Positions 8,802 through 19,259 of a DNA stretch of 64,000 nucleotides are shown here, piece after piece (the stretch's first letter is position 1; each line of letters opens with the position of its first letter). The stretch comes from Thiohalorhabdus sp. Cl-TMA (lineage in GTDB: Bacteria > Pseudomonadota > Gammaproteobacteria > Thiohalorhabdales > Thiohalorhabdaceae), in contig NZ_JBGUAW010000006.1 of assembly GCF_041821045.1 (NCBI RefSeq), positions 213,821-277,820 of the forward strand. The letters run 5' to 3'. The position numbers were made by a program, and so were the translations under genes. The notes under the pieces were generated by a model. It did no database searches, had not been told where the DNA came from, and saw only the letters and a program-made list of their open reading frames with translations.

Positions 8802-8950
8802 GATCGGTAACAGCCAGTAGGCCGGCTCCCGCCCCCCCGCCGTGCAGGGTCACCAGGATTCCCAGCCCGGCCCGCGGGCTGATCTTGTCGGTGCACCGCG
8901 CCCGGGCCGGGAGGGCGGTGAACATGGGCCCGCTATAGCCAATTGGATTA

Positions 8951-9280
8951 TTACTGTTCAGCCGCCCCGGAGAAGAGGTTTAGGACGCCGATTCCGCTAA
9001 TAATGAGGAATATGCCCAAGAGGGCTGGTCCATCCAACCGCTCCTCGTAGAGGACGACACCGACCAGGGCCACCAGGATAATGCCCATGCCACACCAGAT
9101 TGCATAAGAAAAACCAAGGGCCAAATACTTCAGGGCCAGGGAGAGGAAAAAGAAGGAAAAAGCGTAGCCCAGCACCACGATTACGGAAGGTAGTACCTGG
9201 GTAAATCCTTGCGAGGCCTTTAGGGCCGAAGTGCCCGTAACTTCACCTATGATTGCCAAAGCCAAATAGAGGTATGGCAC
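8951..9280 (-). CDS. small multidrug resistance (SMR/EmrE-type) transporter
   Basis: With a GTG start at 9280 the product is 109 aa, the normal SMR length; CAGGA lies 10 bases upstream. Four hydrophobic helices are visible, with the conserved helix-1 glutamate in LALAIIGEVTGTSALKAS (around residue 13) that binds the cation and the proton. EmrE-type proteins export quaternary or aromatic cations by proton antiport across the inner membrane. An ATG further upstream (9334) would add 18 residues with no SMR counterpart and was not used. In an amine-degrading locus a role in moving quaternary amines is possible but not shown. Confidence 0.85.
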   Translation of the reverse strand: MPYLYLALAIIGEVTGTSALKASQGFTQVLPSVIVVLGYAFSFFFLSLALKYLALGFSYAIWCGMGIILVALVGVVLYEERLDGPALLGIFLIISGIGVLNLFSGAAEQ

Positions 9281-9424
9281 CGGGGCTATCTCCTGTATAC
9301 GCCGCGTTGGAGCCGAAATGGGCCATGAGGCCACCCGGGAGCCCGGCGGGCAAGTACCATTTGGAGATACCCCGCACGCGTATCCGCGATAGAGGTCATA
9401 TCCCGCCTTTCCATTAGCCGATAC

Positions 9425-9448
9425 AAAAAAGGGGGCCGTACGGCCCCC
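9425..9448 (-). terminator. intrinsic terminator after etfA
   Basis: A perfect GGGGGCCGTACGGCCCCC stem (9431-9448) is followed, on the minus strand, by six T. It lies 46 bases past the etfA stop and separates the dehydrogenase/ETF operon from the SMR transporter gene. Confidence 0.85.
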
Positions 9449-9493
9449 TGAGCATGCCCTTCGCGCAAAGCGAAAGGATCTTCCGGCATCTCA

Positions 9494-10456
9494 CTACTCG
9501 AAATGCGGCCGGAGCTCCTCGGCGATATCGAAGATATCGGCGACCACCCCGTACTTGGCCACGCTGAAGATGGGCGCCTCGGGGTCCGTATTGACGGCCA
9601 CGATGCTGTCCACATGCTTCATGCCGGCCTGGTGCTGCACGGAGCCGGAGATGCCCAGCGCCAGGTAGAACTTGCAGTTGCTGGCGGTGGTTCCGGACTG
9701 CCCCACCTGGTGGGCCTTCGGCAGCCAGCCGTTGTCGGCGATGGGACGGGAGCAGCCGAGGGCCGCGCCGATCTCCTCCGCCAGCTCGGAGAACTGCTCC
9801 ACGTTCTCCTCGTCGGAGATGCCCCGGCCGATGGACATGATGAATTCTTCCTGGCTCAGGTCCACGCCGCCGCCGGACTCCGGCTCGATGAAGCGCTTGT
9901 GCTCGGAGCGCGGCGTCACGTCGGGGGCCTCCGCCGTGGTCACCTCGGCGCTACCGGATTCCTCCACCACCGGATGCTCACCGGAGCGGACGGTCAGGAC
10001 CACCGCGTCCTTGCCGGGGAAGCCCACTTCCATGTGCACCTTCTCGCCGTAGCCCGGGCGCACGGCGACCACTTCACCGCCGTCCACCTTGGTCTCTAGC
10101 ACGTCGCTGGCGAAGCCGTAGCCATTAGCGGCCGCCAGGGTGGGCGCGTAGCCCCAGCCGTCCACGGAATGGGGCGTCATCACCACGGAAGCGCCCTTTT
10201 CCGCCACCAGCTTCTGGAGGGCGGCCTCCCAGACATCCGGCTGGAATTCGGCAACGGAAACCGGGACCTGGACGATCTCGTCCACGCCGGCCAGATTGAC
10301 CTGGTCCGAAAAGGCGCTCGGGTCCTGGGCGATCACCGCCACCATCAGGGGGCCACCCAGCCCCTCCTTGAGCCCGTTCGCCAATCCCACGAGCTCCGGC
10401 ACGGAATCGCTCAGCTCTCCTTGCCGGTGCTCGGCAACCACGAGAATCCCACTCAC
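9494..10456 (-). CDS. etfA: electron transfer flavoprotein alpha subunit
   Basis: 320 aa. The C-terminal FAD-binding domain is clear: SIGRGISDEENVEQF, GWLPKAHQVGQSGTTAS, ALGISGSVQHQAGM and NTDPEAPIFSVAKYGVVAD follow the EtfA pattern. The ETF dimer carries single electrons from flavin dehydrogenases to a membrane quinone reductase. It is the last gene of the operon, overlaps etfB by an ATGA junction and ends before a strong terminator. Because trimethylamine dehydrogenase and a membrane Fe-S protein are in the same operon, this ETF is very probably dedicated to TMADH rather than to fatty-acid oxidation. Confidence 0.95.
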   Translation of the reverse strand: MSGILVVAEHRQGELSDSVPELVGLANGLKEGLGGPLMVAVIAQDPSAFSDQVNLAGVDEIVQVPVSVAEFQPDVWEAALQKLVAEKGASVVMTPHSVDGWGYAPTLAAANGYGFASDVLETKVDGGEVVAVRPGYGEKVHMEVGFPGKDAVVLTVRSGEHPVVEESGSAEVTTAEAPDVTPRSEHKRFIEPESGGGVDLSQEEFIMSIGRGISDEENVEQFSELAEEIGAALGCSRPIADNGWLPKAHQVGQSGTTASNCKFYLALGISGSVQHQAGMKHVDSIVAVNTDPEAPIFSVAKYGVVADIFDIAEELRPHFE

Positions 10457-11256
10457 GATGCGGCTCCTTTGAATTCCTTGATAATTTCGGCCAACCGGGC
10501 GGCCTGCTCGGCCGGGGTTCCTTCGATCATCTCGGCCTGACCCTTCTCCGGCACGTAGACCTTCCGGACTTGGGAAAGGGACCCGCTGGCGCCCATTTCA
10601 TCCTCGGAAAGGCCCAGATCCGCAGGGGAGTATTCATCGATAGGCCGGCTCTTCGCCTGTTTGATCCCCTTCAGGGAGGCGTACCGAGGATCGTTGATAC
10701 CCAGCTGAATGGTCATGACGGCGGGCACCTGGACCTCCACCTCTTCCTCCAGGCCGCCTTCCAGCTCGCGGCGCACCGTTGCGGTGCCGGCGCCCGGGGT
10801 GTAGTCCAGGTTGTTCACCACCGCCGCGTGCGGCCAGCCGAGCAGCGCCGCCACCTGCATGCCGGTCTGGGCGAAGGCCTGGTCCGAGGACTGCACGCCG
10901 GCGAATACCAGATCGGGCTTTTCCTGCTCCACGAACTTGGCGATGGCCCGGGCGATGGCCATGGGGTCGGCACCTTCCATGGCGTCGTCCCAGATCCGCA
11001 CGGCGCGGTCAGCGCCCTTGGCCATGCAGGTGCGGAGGGCGTCTTCGGCGTCATCGTCTCCCACGGTCAGGGCGATGACCTCCACTTCCTGCCCCTCGTT
11101 GGCCTCCTTGATCTGGAGGGCCTCCTCGAGGGAATAATCGTCCCACTCGTTTATGTCGTACTCACAGAAATCGTGGTCGACATCCAGCTCGTCCTCCTGC
11201 AGCTCGAATTCCTCGTCGAGCGTTGCCACCTGCTTCACAGGGACAAGAATCTTCAT
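10453..11256 (-). CDS. etfB: electron transfer flavoprotein beta subunit
   Basis: 267 aa, beginning MKILVPVKQVATLDEEFEL, typical of EtfB. AMP-site segments include the LTVGDDDAEDALRTCMAKGADRAVRI region and PAVMTIQLGINDPRYASLKGIKQA, the recognition-loop area that docks to partner dehydrogenases. It precedes etfA with a 4-base overlap. The protein is rich in Asp/Glu in its first 40 residues (for example ELQEDELDVDHDFCEYD), in keeping with a salt-adapted proteome. It follows the LRV-repeat gene after a 64-base gap. Confidence 0.95.
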   Translation of the reverse strand: MKILVPVKQVATLDEEFELQEDELDVDHDFCEYDINEWDDYSLEEALQIKEANEGQEVEVIALTVGDDDAEDALRTCMAKGADRAVRIWDDAMEGADPMAIARAIAKFVEQEKPDLVFAGVQSSDQAFAQTGMQVAALLGWPHAAVVNNLDYTPGAGTATVRRELEGGLEEEVEVQVPAVMTIQLGINDPRYASLKGIKQAKSRPIDEYSPADLGLSEDEMGASGSLSQVRKVYVPEKGQAEMIEGTPAEQAARLAEIIKEFKGAAS

Positions 11257-11320
11257 GACTTAAGTCCTCATTGGTCGTATTTCTCAATCCAAATAAACGC
11301 CATTCACTCTGCGGGACCGT

Positions 11321-12685
11321 TCAGGAGGCCTGGACCTCCCTGGCCAGGCGGTTGGCCGCAATGAACCGGACCTGGGGCTCCGGATCCTCCAGGAGCTCGA
11401 GCAGATCCGCCCGTTCCAGGGCGGGGTGCTGCACGAGGGTGGCCCGGTTGATGGGATAGGGATCCTCCTTGAGCAGCCCGAGGATCCGCGGCGGCGCTCC
11501 CTTGTTCAGGATCACGGCCCGGCGGACATCGCTGTCGGCATGCCGGGCGATTCGCTCCAGCAGCGCTTCCGGGGTATGGGGGTTGCGCCCCACCCCGGAG
11601 ATCACGTCGATGTCCGAGTCCTGGCCCAGTGCCTCCACCAGCTCCTCCGGGAGGTCCGTGCGGAAGGCCACTCCGGCGCGCACCCAGGATTCCGGATCCC
11701 GGGCCAGCTCCGCGAGCAGATCGCCCGGGCATGCGCTGTTGCGCGTGACGGCCCGCCGAACCTCCAGCTCCGAATCCCGGGCGAGGCGCTCCAGGATTTC
11801 CCGGGCGGCCTCCGGATTCCGGGCGATCCACCTGCGCACCCAAGAATCCTCATCCCGCGAGAAGCGTTCCATGATCTGGGGATCCAGGCCCTTGCGCTGG
11901 GCCTCGGCCCGACGCACGGAGCGCGACGGATCCTCGGCGAGCTGCCGGTGCTCCTCGTCCGTCAGCGTGGATCCCTTGGCGGCGGCCGCCCGGACCCCGG
12001 GGTCGGGGTCCAGGAGCAGCCGAACCACCTCGTCCTGGGTCAGCGCGGGGTTTTCGGCCAGTTTGCGCCGGATCACCGCCTCGGGGTGATGCAACGCCTG
12101 ATGCCGGAGGTGCTCCGGACAGCGGGGATGGGCGGCCACCTCCGCCTGCACGTACAAGTCCTGCAGCCGCCAGAGCCGGATCAGCAGGTCCACGTCGCAG
12201 TTGGGATTGGAGGCGACGGCCTTGCACTCCAGTGGCGCCCCGGCAGCGAACACGTACTTCAGGATGCTCCGGGGAAGGCTCGGATTCCCGCATACCGCCT
12301 TGCGGACCTCCGGATCGGAGCGGAACGGCAGCTCCTCGATCAGCTCCGGCGTGGCGTTGCCGTGTGCCGCCAAAGCCACCGCGAGCCCCTCCCCGTCCGC
12401 CTCATGGAAAAGGTATTCCAGGGCCTCCGGGGGCGTCCTGGGATTCCGGGCGAGCCGTGCCCGGATCTTCGGCTCGTCGAGCCGGGCCAGGGCCCCGAGG
12501 ACCGAAGGCGGCGTGTACGGCGCCCCGGCGAACTGGATGCGCTGCCGCCGGCTGGCGAACAGCACCTTTTCCAGCTCCTCCCGCGTGGAGCCCTCCGCGT
12601 ACGGGTGGAAAGCGAGGGCCAGATAAGGGTCCCCGCTTTCCGCTCCCCGGCGGATCAGGTCCGCTAGCGTCGGCGCTTCAGGCAT
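11321..12685 (-). CDS. LRV (leucine-rich-repeat-variant)/HEAT-like repeat protein
   Basis: 454 aa built almost wholly of about 13-14 helical repeats of about 23-35 residues, each with a core like VRRxVARNPxTPxxLLExLA (for example EVRKAVCGNPSLP, VIRRKLAENPALT, DVISGVGRNPHTP). This is the pattern of the Azotobacter LRV protein family. The family's N-terminal Fe-S domain is not evident: the few cysteines are scattered. The gene lies between the membrane Fe-S oxidoreductase (15-base gap) and etfB, so it is co-expressed with the TMADH electron chain. A scaffold or maturation factor for one of those flavin or Fe-S proteins is my inference; nothing in the sequence shows catalysis. A GTG at 12694 is an alternative start. 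Confidence 0.7.
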   Translation of the reverse strand: MPEAPTLADLIRRGAESGDPYLALAFHPYAEGSTREELEKVLFASRRQRIQFAGAPYTPPSVLGALARLDEPKIRARLARNPRTPPEALEYLFHEADGEGLAVALAAHGNATPELIEELPFRSDPEVRKAVCGNPSLPRSILKYVFAAGAPLECKAVASNPNCDVDLLIRLWRLQDLYVQAEVAAHPRCPEHLRHQALHHPEAVIRRKLAENPALTQDEVVRLLLDPDPGVRAAAAKGSTLTDEEHRQLAEDPSRSVRRAEAQRKGLDPQIMERFSRDEDSWVRRWIARNPEAAREILERLARDSELEVRRAVTRNSACPGDLLAELARDPESWVRAGVAFRTDLPEELVEALGQDSDIDVISGVGRNPHTPEALLERIARHADSDVRRAVILNKGAPPRILGLLKEDPYPINRATLVQHPALERADLLELLEDPEPQVRFIAANRLAREVQAS

Positions 12686-12700
12686 GGAGATCACCTGCCC

Positions 12701-14899
12701 TCAAGGCGCCGGGGATTCCTTGGTCGCCTCGGGGCTCTCGCCCGAGCCGGAATCCGAGCCCTGATCGGCATCTTCCTCGTCCACCCCGAGATCCATGCTC
12801 TCTTCCACCAGCTCGATAAGCTCTTTCACCTCGAACTGGTCCTCGAAGCCCGCGGTCTTGCGGCCGTCCTCGAGCATGTTCATGCACTTGGGGCAGCTCA
12901 CCATCAGCACGTCGAGACCTTCGATGCCGCCGGCTTCCCGCACCCGGTTCTCGTTGATCTTGGGCTGATCCGGCGGATCGGGGATCCAGATCCGGCCTCC
13001 CCCGGCCCCGCAGCAGAAGGAGTTGTCCCGGGAGCGCTCCATTTCCACCAGCTCCGCGCCGAGGGACTGAACGGCCTCCCGCGGGGGATCGAAGCCCTTG
13101 TTGAAGCGGCCCAGGTGGCAGGGATCGTGGAAGGTCACGCGATAATCCAGGCGCTTCTTCAGCGGAATATCGCCGTTGCTCAGCATCCGGTTGATCATGG
13201 CGCTGGCGTGCTCGATCTCGTAATTCCCGCCGAACTCCGGGTACTCGTTCCGGATGGTGTTGTAGGAGTGGGGATCGGTGGTGACGATCCGCTTGAAATC
13301 GCACTCCTCGAGGGTCTCGATGTTGGTCTCCGCCAGGTGCTGGTAGAGGCCTTCCTCGCCCACGCGCCGGATATCGTTGCCGGCCGTCATCTCCTTCTCG
13401 TAGAGGATGCCGAAATCCACCCCGCACTCGTGGAGGATCCGGGCGAAGGACTGCGAGACCTGCTGGTAGCGGGGATCGAAGGAGGCGAAATCGCCCACGA
13501 ACCAGAGCACGTCCACCGGTTCCTTGCTGGCGTCCTTGATCTTGAAGTCCAGCTTCTTGGTCCAGGCGGGGCGCTTGCGCTTGGTCTCGCCCAGGGAGTT
13601 GCCCCGCTTCTGCACGTTCTGGAGGGTGGTCTGGATCATGGAATCCATCTCCCCCTCCTCCACCAGGGCACGGCGCATCTGCATGATCATGGGCACGTGC
13701 TCGATGGAGACCGGGCAGATCTCGGTGCAGGCGCCGCAGGCGCGGCAGGACCACAGGGTCTCGGGGCGCACCTGGTTCTCGCCCTCGCCGATGATGGCGA
13801 GCTGCTCCTCGTCCTCGGGGACCGTCCAGCCCTCCAGGCTGTTGTGGCTGTGCTCCCGAAGGGTGAGCACCACGTCACGCGGCGACAGCGGATAGCCGGT
13901 GGCACGCGCCGGGCAGGCCTCGTGGCACTTGCCGCACTTGGTGCAGGCGTCCACGTTCAGCAGGTCCTTCCAGGAGAGGTCCGTGATCTTGGAGTAGCCG
14001 AGCTTCTCCGCTTCCATGTCCCCCATGGGCAGCCGCTGCACGGGCTTGGGGTCGCGCATGGTCATGGACCCGAGCACGGTGAAGATGTGCTTGGCCTTGG
14101 TGTAGGGAATCAGGCCGATAAAGGCCAGAGCCATGAGTCCGTGGATCCACCAGCTGTTCATCCGCATGGCGCCGCCGACTTCCGGGGACATGCCGACGCC
14201 CTGCATCACGTGGGCGACAACTGCTCCCACCGGGGACCACCAGCGGTAATCCCAGACCATCGGGTCGTTGCTGAGCCAGACCAGACGCGCGCCTTCCAGC
14301 ACGAACCCGGTGATGCCGATCAGGATCAGCAGCCAAAGGAACGCCCAGTCCTCCCAGCGGTAGTAGCTCCGGTCGTAGTCCGAGTCTTCCGGAGAACGGT
14401 CCGGACGGGTGTAATCCAGCCGGGGCTTGGGGGCGATGATCTTGCGCCGATACATCATGTAGATCAGCCCGGCGATGAGCGCTACGCCGGCCACGTCCAT
14501 CACCAGAGAAAACCAGAGATAGAAATCCCCTTGCCAGAAATTGATCCCGAAAAGGGGCCTGGTAATGTCGTAGTTCAAAGTAATGGTAGAAGTGCCGATG
14601 AACAGCAGCAGGAAGCCGTAGAAAATCGAGGCGTGAGACCGCCCCGTTTTCTCGGCCCGGCGCTTTACCGGCCTATGGGTGGCCACATCCTTGACCATGG
14701 CCCACAGACGCGCGCCGACCCCGGTGGCCTCCAGCGGAGCGCCCCGCCGGTACTTCCGGATCAAGAGAAAACAGCCAAAGAAAAAGACGGCTATCGCGGC
14801 AATGGCGACGATGTAGAACGTGATCGTCTGCCATGGGGCGAAATCGCGAAACAGAATGCGGGTGATCGCTTCCGTATCGGAATTCGTCGTCGAAGTCAT
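12701..14899 (-). CDS. membrane-bound Fe-S oxidoreductase (DgcB/ETF:quinone oxidoreductase-like)
   Basis: 732 aa. The first 280 residues hold several hydrophobic helices in a NarI-like cytochrome-b arrangement. Two 4Fe-4S motifs follow: CTKCGKCHEACP near 316 and CRACGACTEICP near 383. The C-terminal half has two CCG-type domains as in heterodisulfide reductase HdrD (CHLGRF near 593, CCGAGGG near 626, CPKC near 670). Proteins of this build (DgcB, or the EMO type) take electrons from ETF-linked demethylases and reduce membrane quinone. Here it lies directly downstream of the TMADH gene and upstream of etfBA, completing the chain. A TTG at 14926 would add nine residues. Confidence 0.85.
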   Translation of the reverse strand: MTSTTNSDTEAITRILFRDFAPWQTITFYIVAIAAIAVFFFGCFLLIRKYRRGAPLEATGVGARLWAMVKDVATHRPVKRRAEKTGRSHASIFYGFLLLFIGTSTITLNYDITRPLFGINFWQGDFYLWFSLVMDVAGVALIAGLIYMMYRRKIIAPKPRLDYTRPDRSPEDSDYDRSYYRWEDWAFLWLLILIGITGFVLEGARLVWLSNDPMVWDYRWWSPVGAVVAHVMQGVGMSPEVGGAMRMNSWWIHGLMALAFIGLIPYTKAKHIFTVLGSMTMRDPKPVQRLPMGDMEAEKLGYSKITDLSWKDLLNVDACTKCGKCHEACPARATGYPLSPRDVVLTLREHSHNSLEGWTVPEDEEQLAIIGEGENQVRPETLWSCRACGACTEICPVSIEHVPMIMQMRRALVEEGEMDSMIQTTLQNVQKRGNSLGETKRKRPAWTKKLDFKIKDASKEPVDVLWFVGDFASFDPRYQQVSQSFARILHECGVDFGILYEKEMTAGNDIRRVGEEGLYQHLAETNIETLEECDFKRIVTTDPHSYNTIRNEYPEFGGNYEIEHASAMINRMLSNGDIPLKKRLDYRVTFHDPCHLGRFNKGFDPPREAVQSLGAELVEMERSRDNSFCCGAGGGRIWIPDPPDQPKINENRVREAGGIEGLDVLMVSCPKCMNMLEDGRKTAGFEDQFEVKELIELVEESMDLGVDEEDADQGSDSGSGESPEATKESPAP

Positions 14900-14964
14900 G
14901 GGTAGAACCCCATTAATGAGAATCAATGCCTTGCGGCAGTACTCCCGCTTGGCCGGAAAAGAAG

Positions 14965-14992
14965 GGGCGCCCGCCCCTGGGGACGGGCGCCC
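14965..14992 (-). terminator. GC-rich hairpin between tmd and the Fe-S oxidoreductase gene
   Basis: Nine-base arms GGGCGCCCG/CGGGCGCCC are followed on the minus strand by TTCTTTTCC. It sits 12 bases after the tmd stop, so it may terminate part of the transcripts or protect the tmd message, making the dehydrogenase more abundant than the downstream electron carriers. Confidence 0.6.
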
Positions 14993-15003
14993 ACACTGAG
15001 TAC

Positions 15004-17214
<2,211 letters not shown>

Positions 17215-17287
17215 TTACTCTCCTTGGTGTAACAATCCCTTGTAGAGAGGTGGGCCTGCACCCACCCACCAGGATCTGGAGGGGGCC

Positions 17288-18001
17288 TCAGGCCTCCACG
17301 GGCCGGGCCCATCCCTCCGCAAGGCCGGACCTTGGTTCCTCCGGCTGCCAACCGAACCGATCCCAATGGACCGACTCGGAAGGCCAACCGACTTCGAATG
17401 CAGCATCGACAACTTCTTGCGTCAGGCGGGGCGGGCCACAGACGTAGAAATGGCTCCCCGCCGGAGCCCGGCGGACCCGCTCGGCTACCCGCAGCCGGAA
17501 GCCCTCGTCGGCCGGATAGCACTGCACCCGACCGGGATGGGCCGACTGGAGCTCGCGCAGACGGATGGCTTCGCTCCGGCTGCGCACGGCGTAATGCAGC
17601 TCGTAGGAAGCGCCCGCCGTGCGGAAAGCCGCCATGTGGGCCAGGAACGCGGTAACTCCCATGCCGCCGGCCACCAGCACGTGGTGGTCGGCCTCCTGGG
17701 CCCGCGGCAGTCCGCACCGCGGCCGGGTGATCTCCACGGCCTTTCCGGGGCCCGCTTCCTCGAGCAGCCAGCGGGATACGGCGCCCGCTCCGGCTCCCTG
17801 CGTCACCACCACCTCGTAACCGGGCTCGCCGGCGGGTGGACTGGTGAGCGAGAAGGGCGACCCCTTCTCCTCCGCCGACAGGGCCACCTTGATGTGGCTG
17901 CCGGGAGGGGCCGGCGAGAAGACCCCGCCGCTTGGCTCGATGAAGCGAATCGCCTTCGCGTTCGAGGAAACCCACTCCGTTTCAGAAATCACGGCCTGCA
18001 T
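17288..18001 (-). CDS. FAD/NAD(P) ferredoxin-reductase-type oxidoreductase without an iron-sulfur domain
   Basis: 237 aa from the ATG at 18001, which has CAGGAG upstream. The FAD half has SPFSLTSPPAG in place of the usual RxYSL, and the nucleotide half has LVAGGMGVTAFLAHM and HFYVCGPPRLTQEVVDAAFEVGWP, typical of VanB/phthalate dioxygenase reductase proteins. Those enzymes end in a 2Fe-2S ferredoxin domain; this one stops before it (ending WARPVEA) and has no CxxxxCxxC. It lies between the GcvT-like gene and tmd. It recalls the reductase part of dimethylamine monooxygenase systems, but no oxygenase subunit is present nearby. Electron partner unknown. Confidence 0.75.
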   Translation of the reverse strand: MQAVISETEWVSSNAKAIRFIEPSGGVFSPAPPGSHIKVALSAEEKGSPFSLTSPPAGEPGYEVVVTQGAGAGAVSRWLLEEAGPGKAVEITRPRCGLPRAQEADHHVLVAGGMGVTAFLAHMAAFRTAGASYELHYAVRSRSEAIRLRELQSAHPGRVQCYPADEGFRLRVAERVRRAPAGSHFYVCGPPRLTQEVVDAAFEVGWPSESVHWDRFGWQPEEPRSGLAEGWARPVEA

Positions 18002-18044
18002 TGGGCGTCTCCTGGTCGGGAGCCGAACCCGATCCCGCCGGGAT

Positions 18045-19175
18045 CTACTTGAATTGCTCGGGAACCGAGCGCATCCGCATCGGGTCATAGAACGGCGTCT
18101 GCATCACATGGGCCTTGTAGGTGCCCTTGCCGTCCTTCACCTCCAGCTGCGTGCCAATGGCGGTGTGCTCCGGTTTCACGTGAGCCAGGGCAATGTTGCG
18201 CATCAGATAACGGCTGAAGCCGGGCATGGTGACCACGCCGGTTTCCTGGCCGTCTTTCAGCACCTTGGCCTCTTCCTCGACATCCTCGGGATGGTCGATG
18301 CTGAGGCCGACGATCTTGGACCGCTCCTTGCCTTTGGACGCCAGGCAGGCTTCCTTGCCGAGCCAGTCCTCTTCCTTGTCCTCGTCCACGGCCCAATCCC
18401 AGTCGATCTCCCACGGGGTGGTGTTCTCCCAGGGCATATCGAAGGGATAGAACAGCAGGGCGCCCTCGACCCGCATGAGGTCGATGGTGGTCCAGGAGCA
18501 GGGAAGGATTCCGTGGGCCTTGCCCTTGTCGAGCAGGGTGTCCCAGAGGTTCACGGCGTTCTGCGAGGAGACGTGCACCTCGAAGCCGTACTCCCCGGAG
18601 TACCCGCACCGGGCGATGGTTACGTCCATGCCGAACAGCTTGGTGAAGGTATGCTCGAAGTACTTGAGGCGGGCCAGGTCGTCGTCGCAGTTGGGGTTCA
18701 GGAAGGGAAGCGCGTTCGGTCCCTGAACCGACAGGATGTGAACGTCGGTGTCCTTCCAGGTCTTGACGTTCTTGCCTTGAACGGCCTGCTCCAGAACCTT
18801 GGGCGTATCGCCGCCGCCGTGGGAGATACGGAACTTCTCGGGGCCATCACGCAGGATCATGATGTCGTCGCGGATGCCACCCTGCTCGGTAAGCTCCATG
18901 CCGAGGCGGGCCCGGTTCTCCTTGAGCTCCGGCACCTTGATGCTGACCATCCAGTTCAGGGCTTCGGCGGCATCCGGCCCTTCCACATGGATTATGTTCA
19001 GTGCGGAGATGTCGAACAGGCCCACGGCGGTACGGACCGCGACCACCTCGTCGTGCGGATCCTGATCCCCGTAGACGGCCGGGATCTGCATATTCCAGAT
19101 CACGTCCTCCAGATCCGCCCCTAATTGCCGATGGCGGTCGAACAGGACGTCATCCCGTAGACCTTCTTCCGCCAT
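18045..19175 (-). CDS. GcvT-like aminomethyltransferase family protein (folate-binding)
   Basis: 376 aa from the ATG at 19175, preceded by a perfect AGGAGG. GcvT-family features: an RTAVGLFDISALNIIHVEG N-terminal segment, GGIRDDIMILRDG holding the conserved aspartate that contacts tetrahydrofolate, RCGYSGEYGFEVHV (usually GYTGEDGYE) and a C-terminal barrel ending HVMQTPFYDPMRMR. It is not the glycine-cleavage T protein by context: no gcvH or gcvP is near. As first gene of the TMADH operon it could trap formaldehyde or a methylene-iminium intermediate as methylene-tetrahydrofolate, like the GcvT domains of dimethylglycine/sarcosine dehydrogenases or the protein reported with dimethylamine monooxygenase. 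That role is inference. Confidence 0.8.
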   Translation of the reverse strand: MAEEGLRDDVLFDRHRQLGADLEDVIWNMQIPAVYGDQDPHDEVVAVRTAVGLFDISALNIIHVEGPDAAEALNWMVSIKVPELKENRARLGMELTEQGGIRDDIMILRDGPEKFRISHGGGDTPKVLEQAVQGKNVKTWKDTDVHILSVQGPNALPFLNPNCDDDLARLKYFEHTFTKLFGMDVTIARCGYSGEYGFEVHVSSQNAVNLWDTLLDKGKAHGILPCSWTTIDLMRVEGALLFYPFDMPWENTTPWEIDWDWAVDEDKEEDWLGKEACLASKGKERSKIVGLSIDHPEDVEEEAKVLKDGQETGVVTMPGFSRYLMRNIALAHVKPEHTAIGTQLEVKDGKGTYKAHVMQTPFYDPMRMRSVPEQFK

Positions 19176-19198
19176 ATTTCGTCCTCCTTTTGGTGGGG

Positions 19199-19232
19199 AA
19201 AAACACCCGGTCCCCCCCCATGGGGGAACCGG
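19199..19232 (-). terminator. intrinsic terminator after the torF-like gene
   Basis: On the minus strand the hairpin CCGGTTCCCCC...GGGGGGGACCGG is followed by GTGTTTTT. It lies 28 bases past the porin stop and just upstream of the GcvT-like gene, so that operon must start from a promoter very close to, or overlapping, this hairpin. Confidence 0.75.
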
Positions 19233-19259
19233 ATTGTCGTCTGCTGGGATACCCAACTT

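Noticed and set aside
18045-19175. Glycine cleavage T protein
   Set aside because: No gcvH, gcvP or lipoate genes nearby; it leads the TMADH operon.
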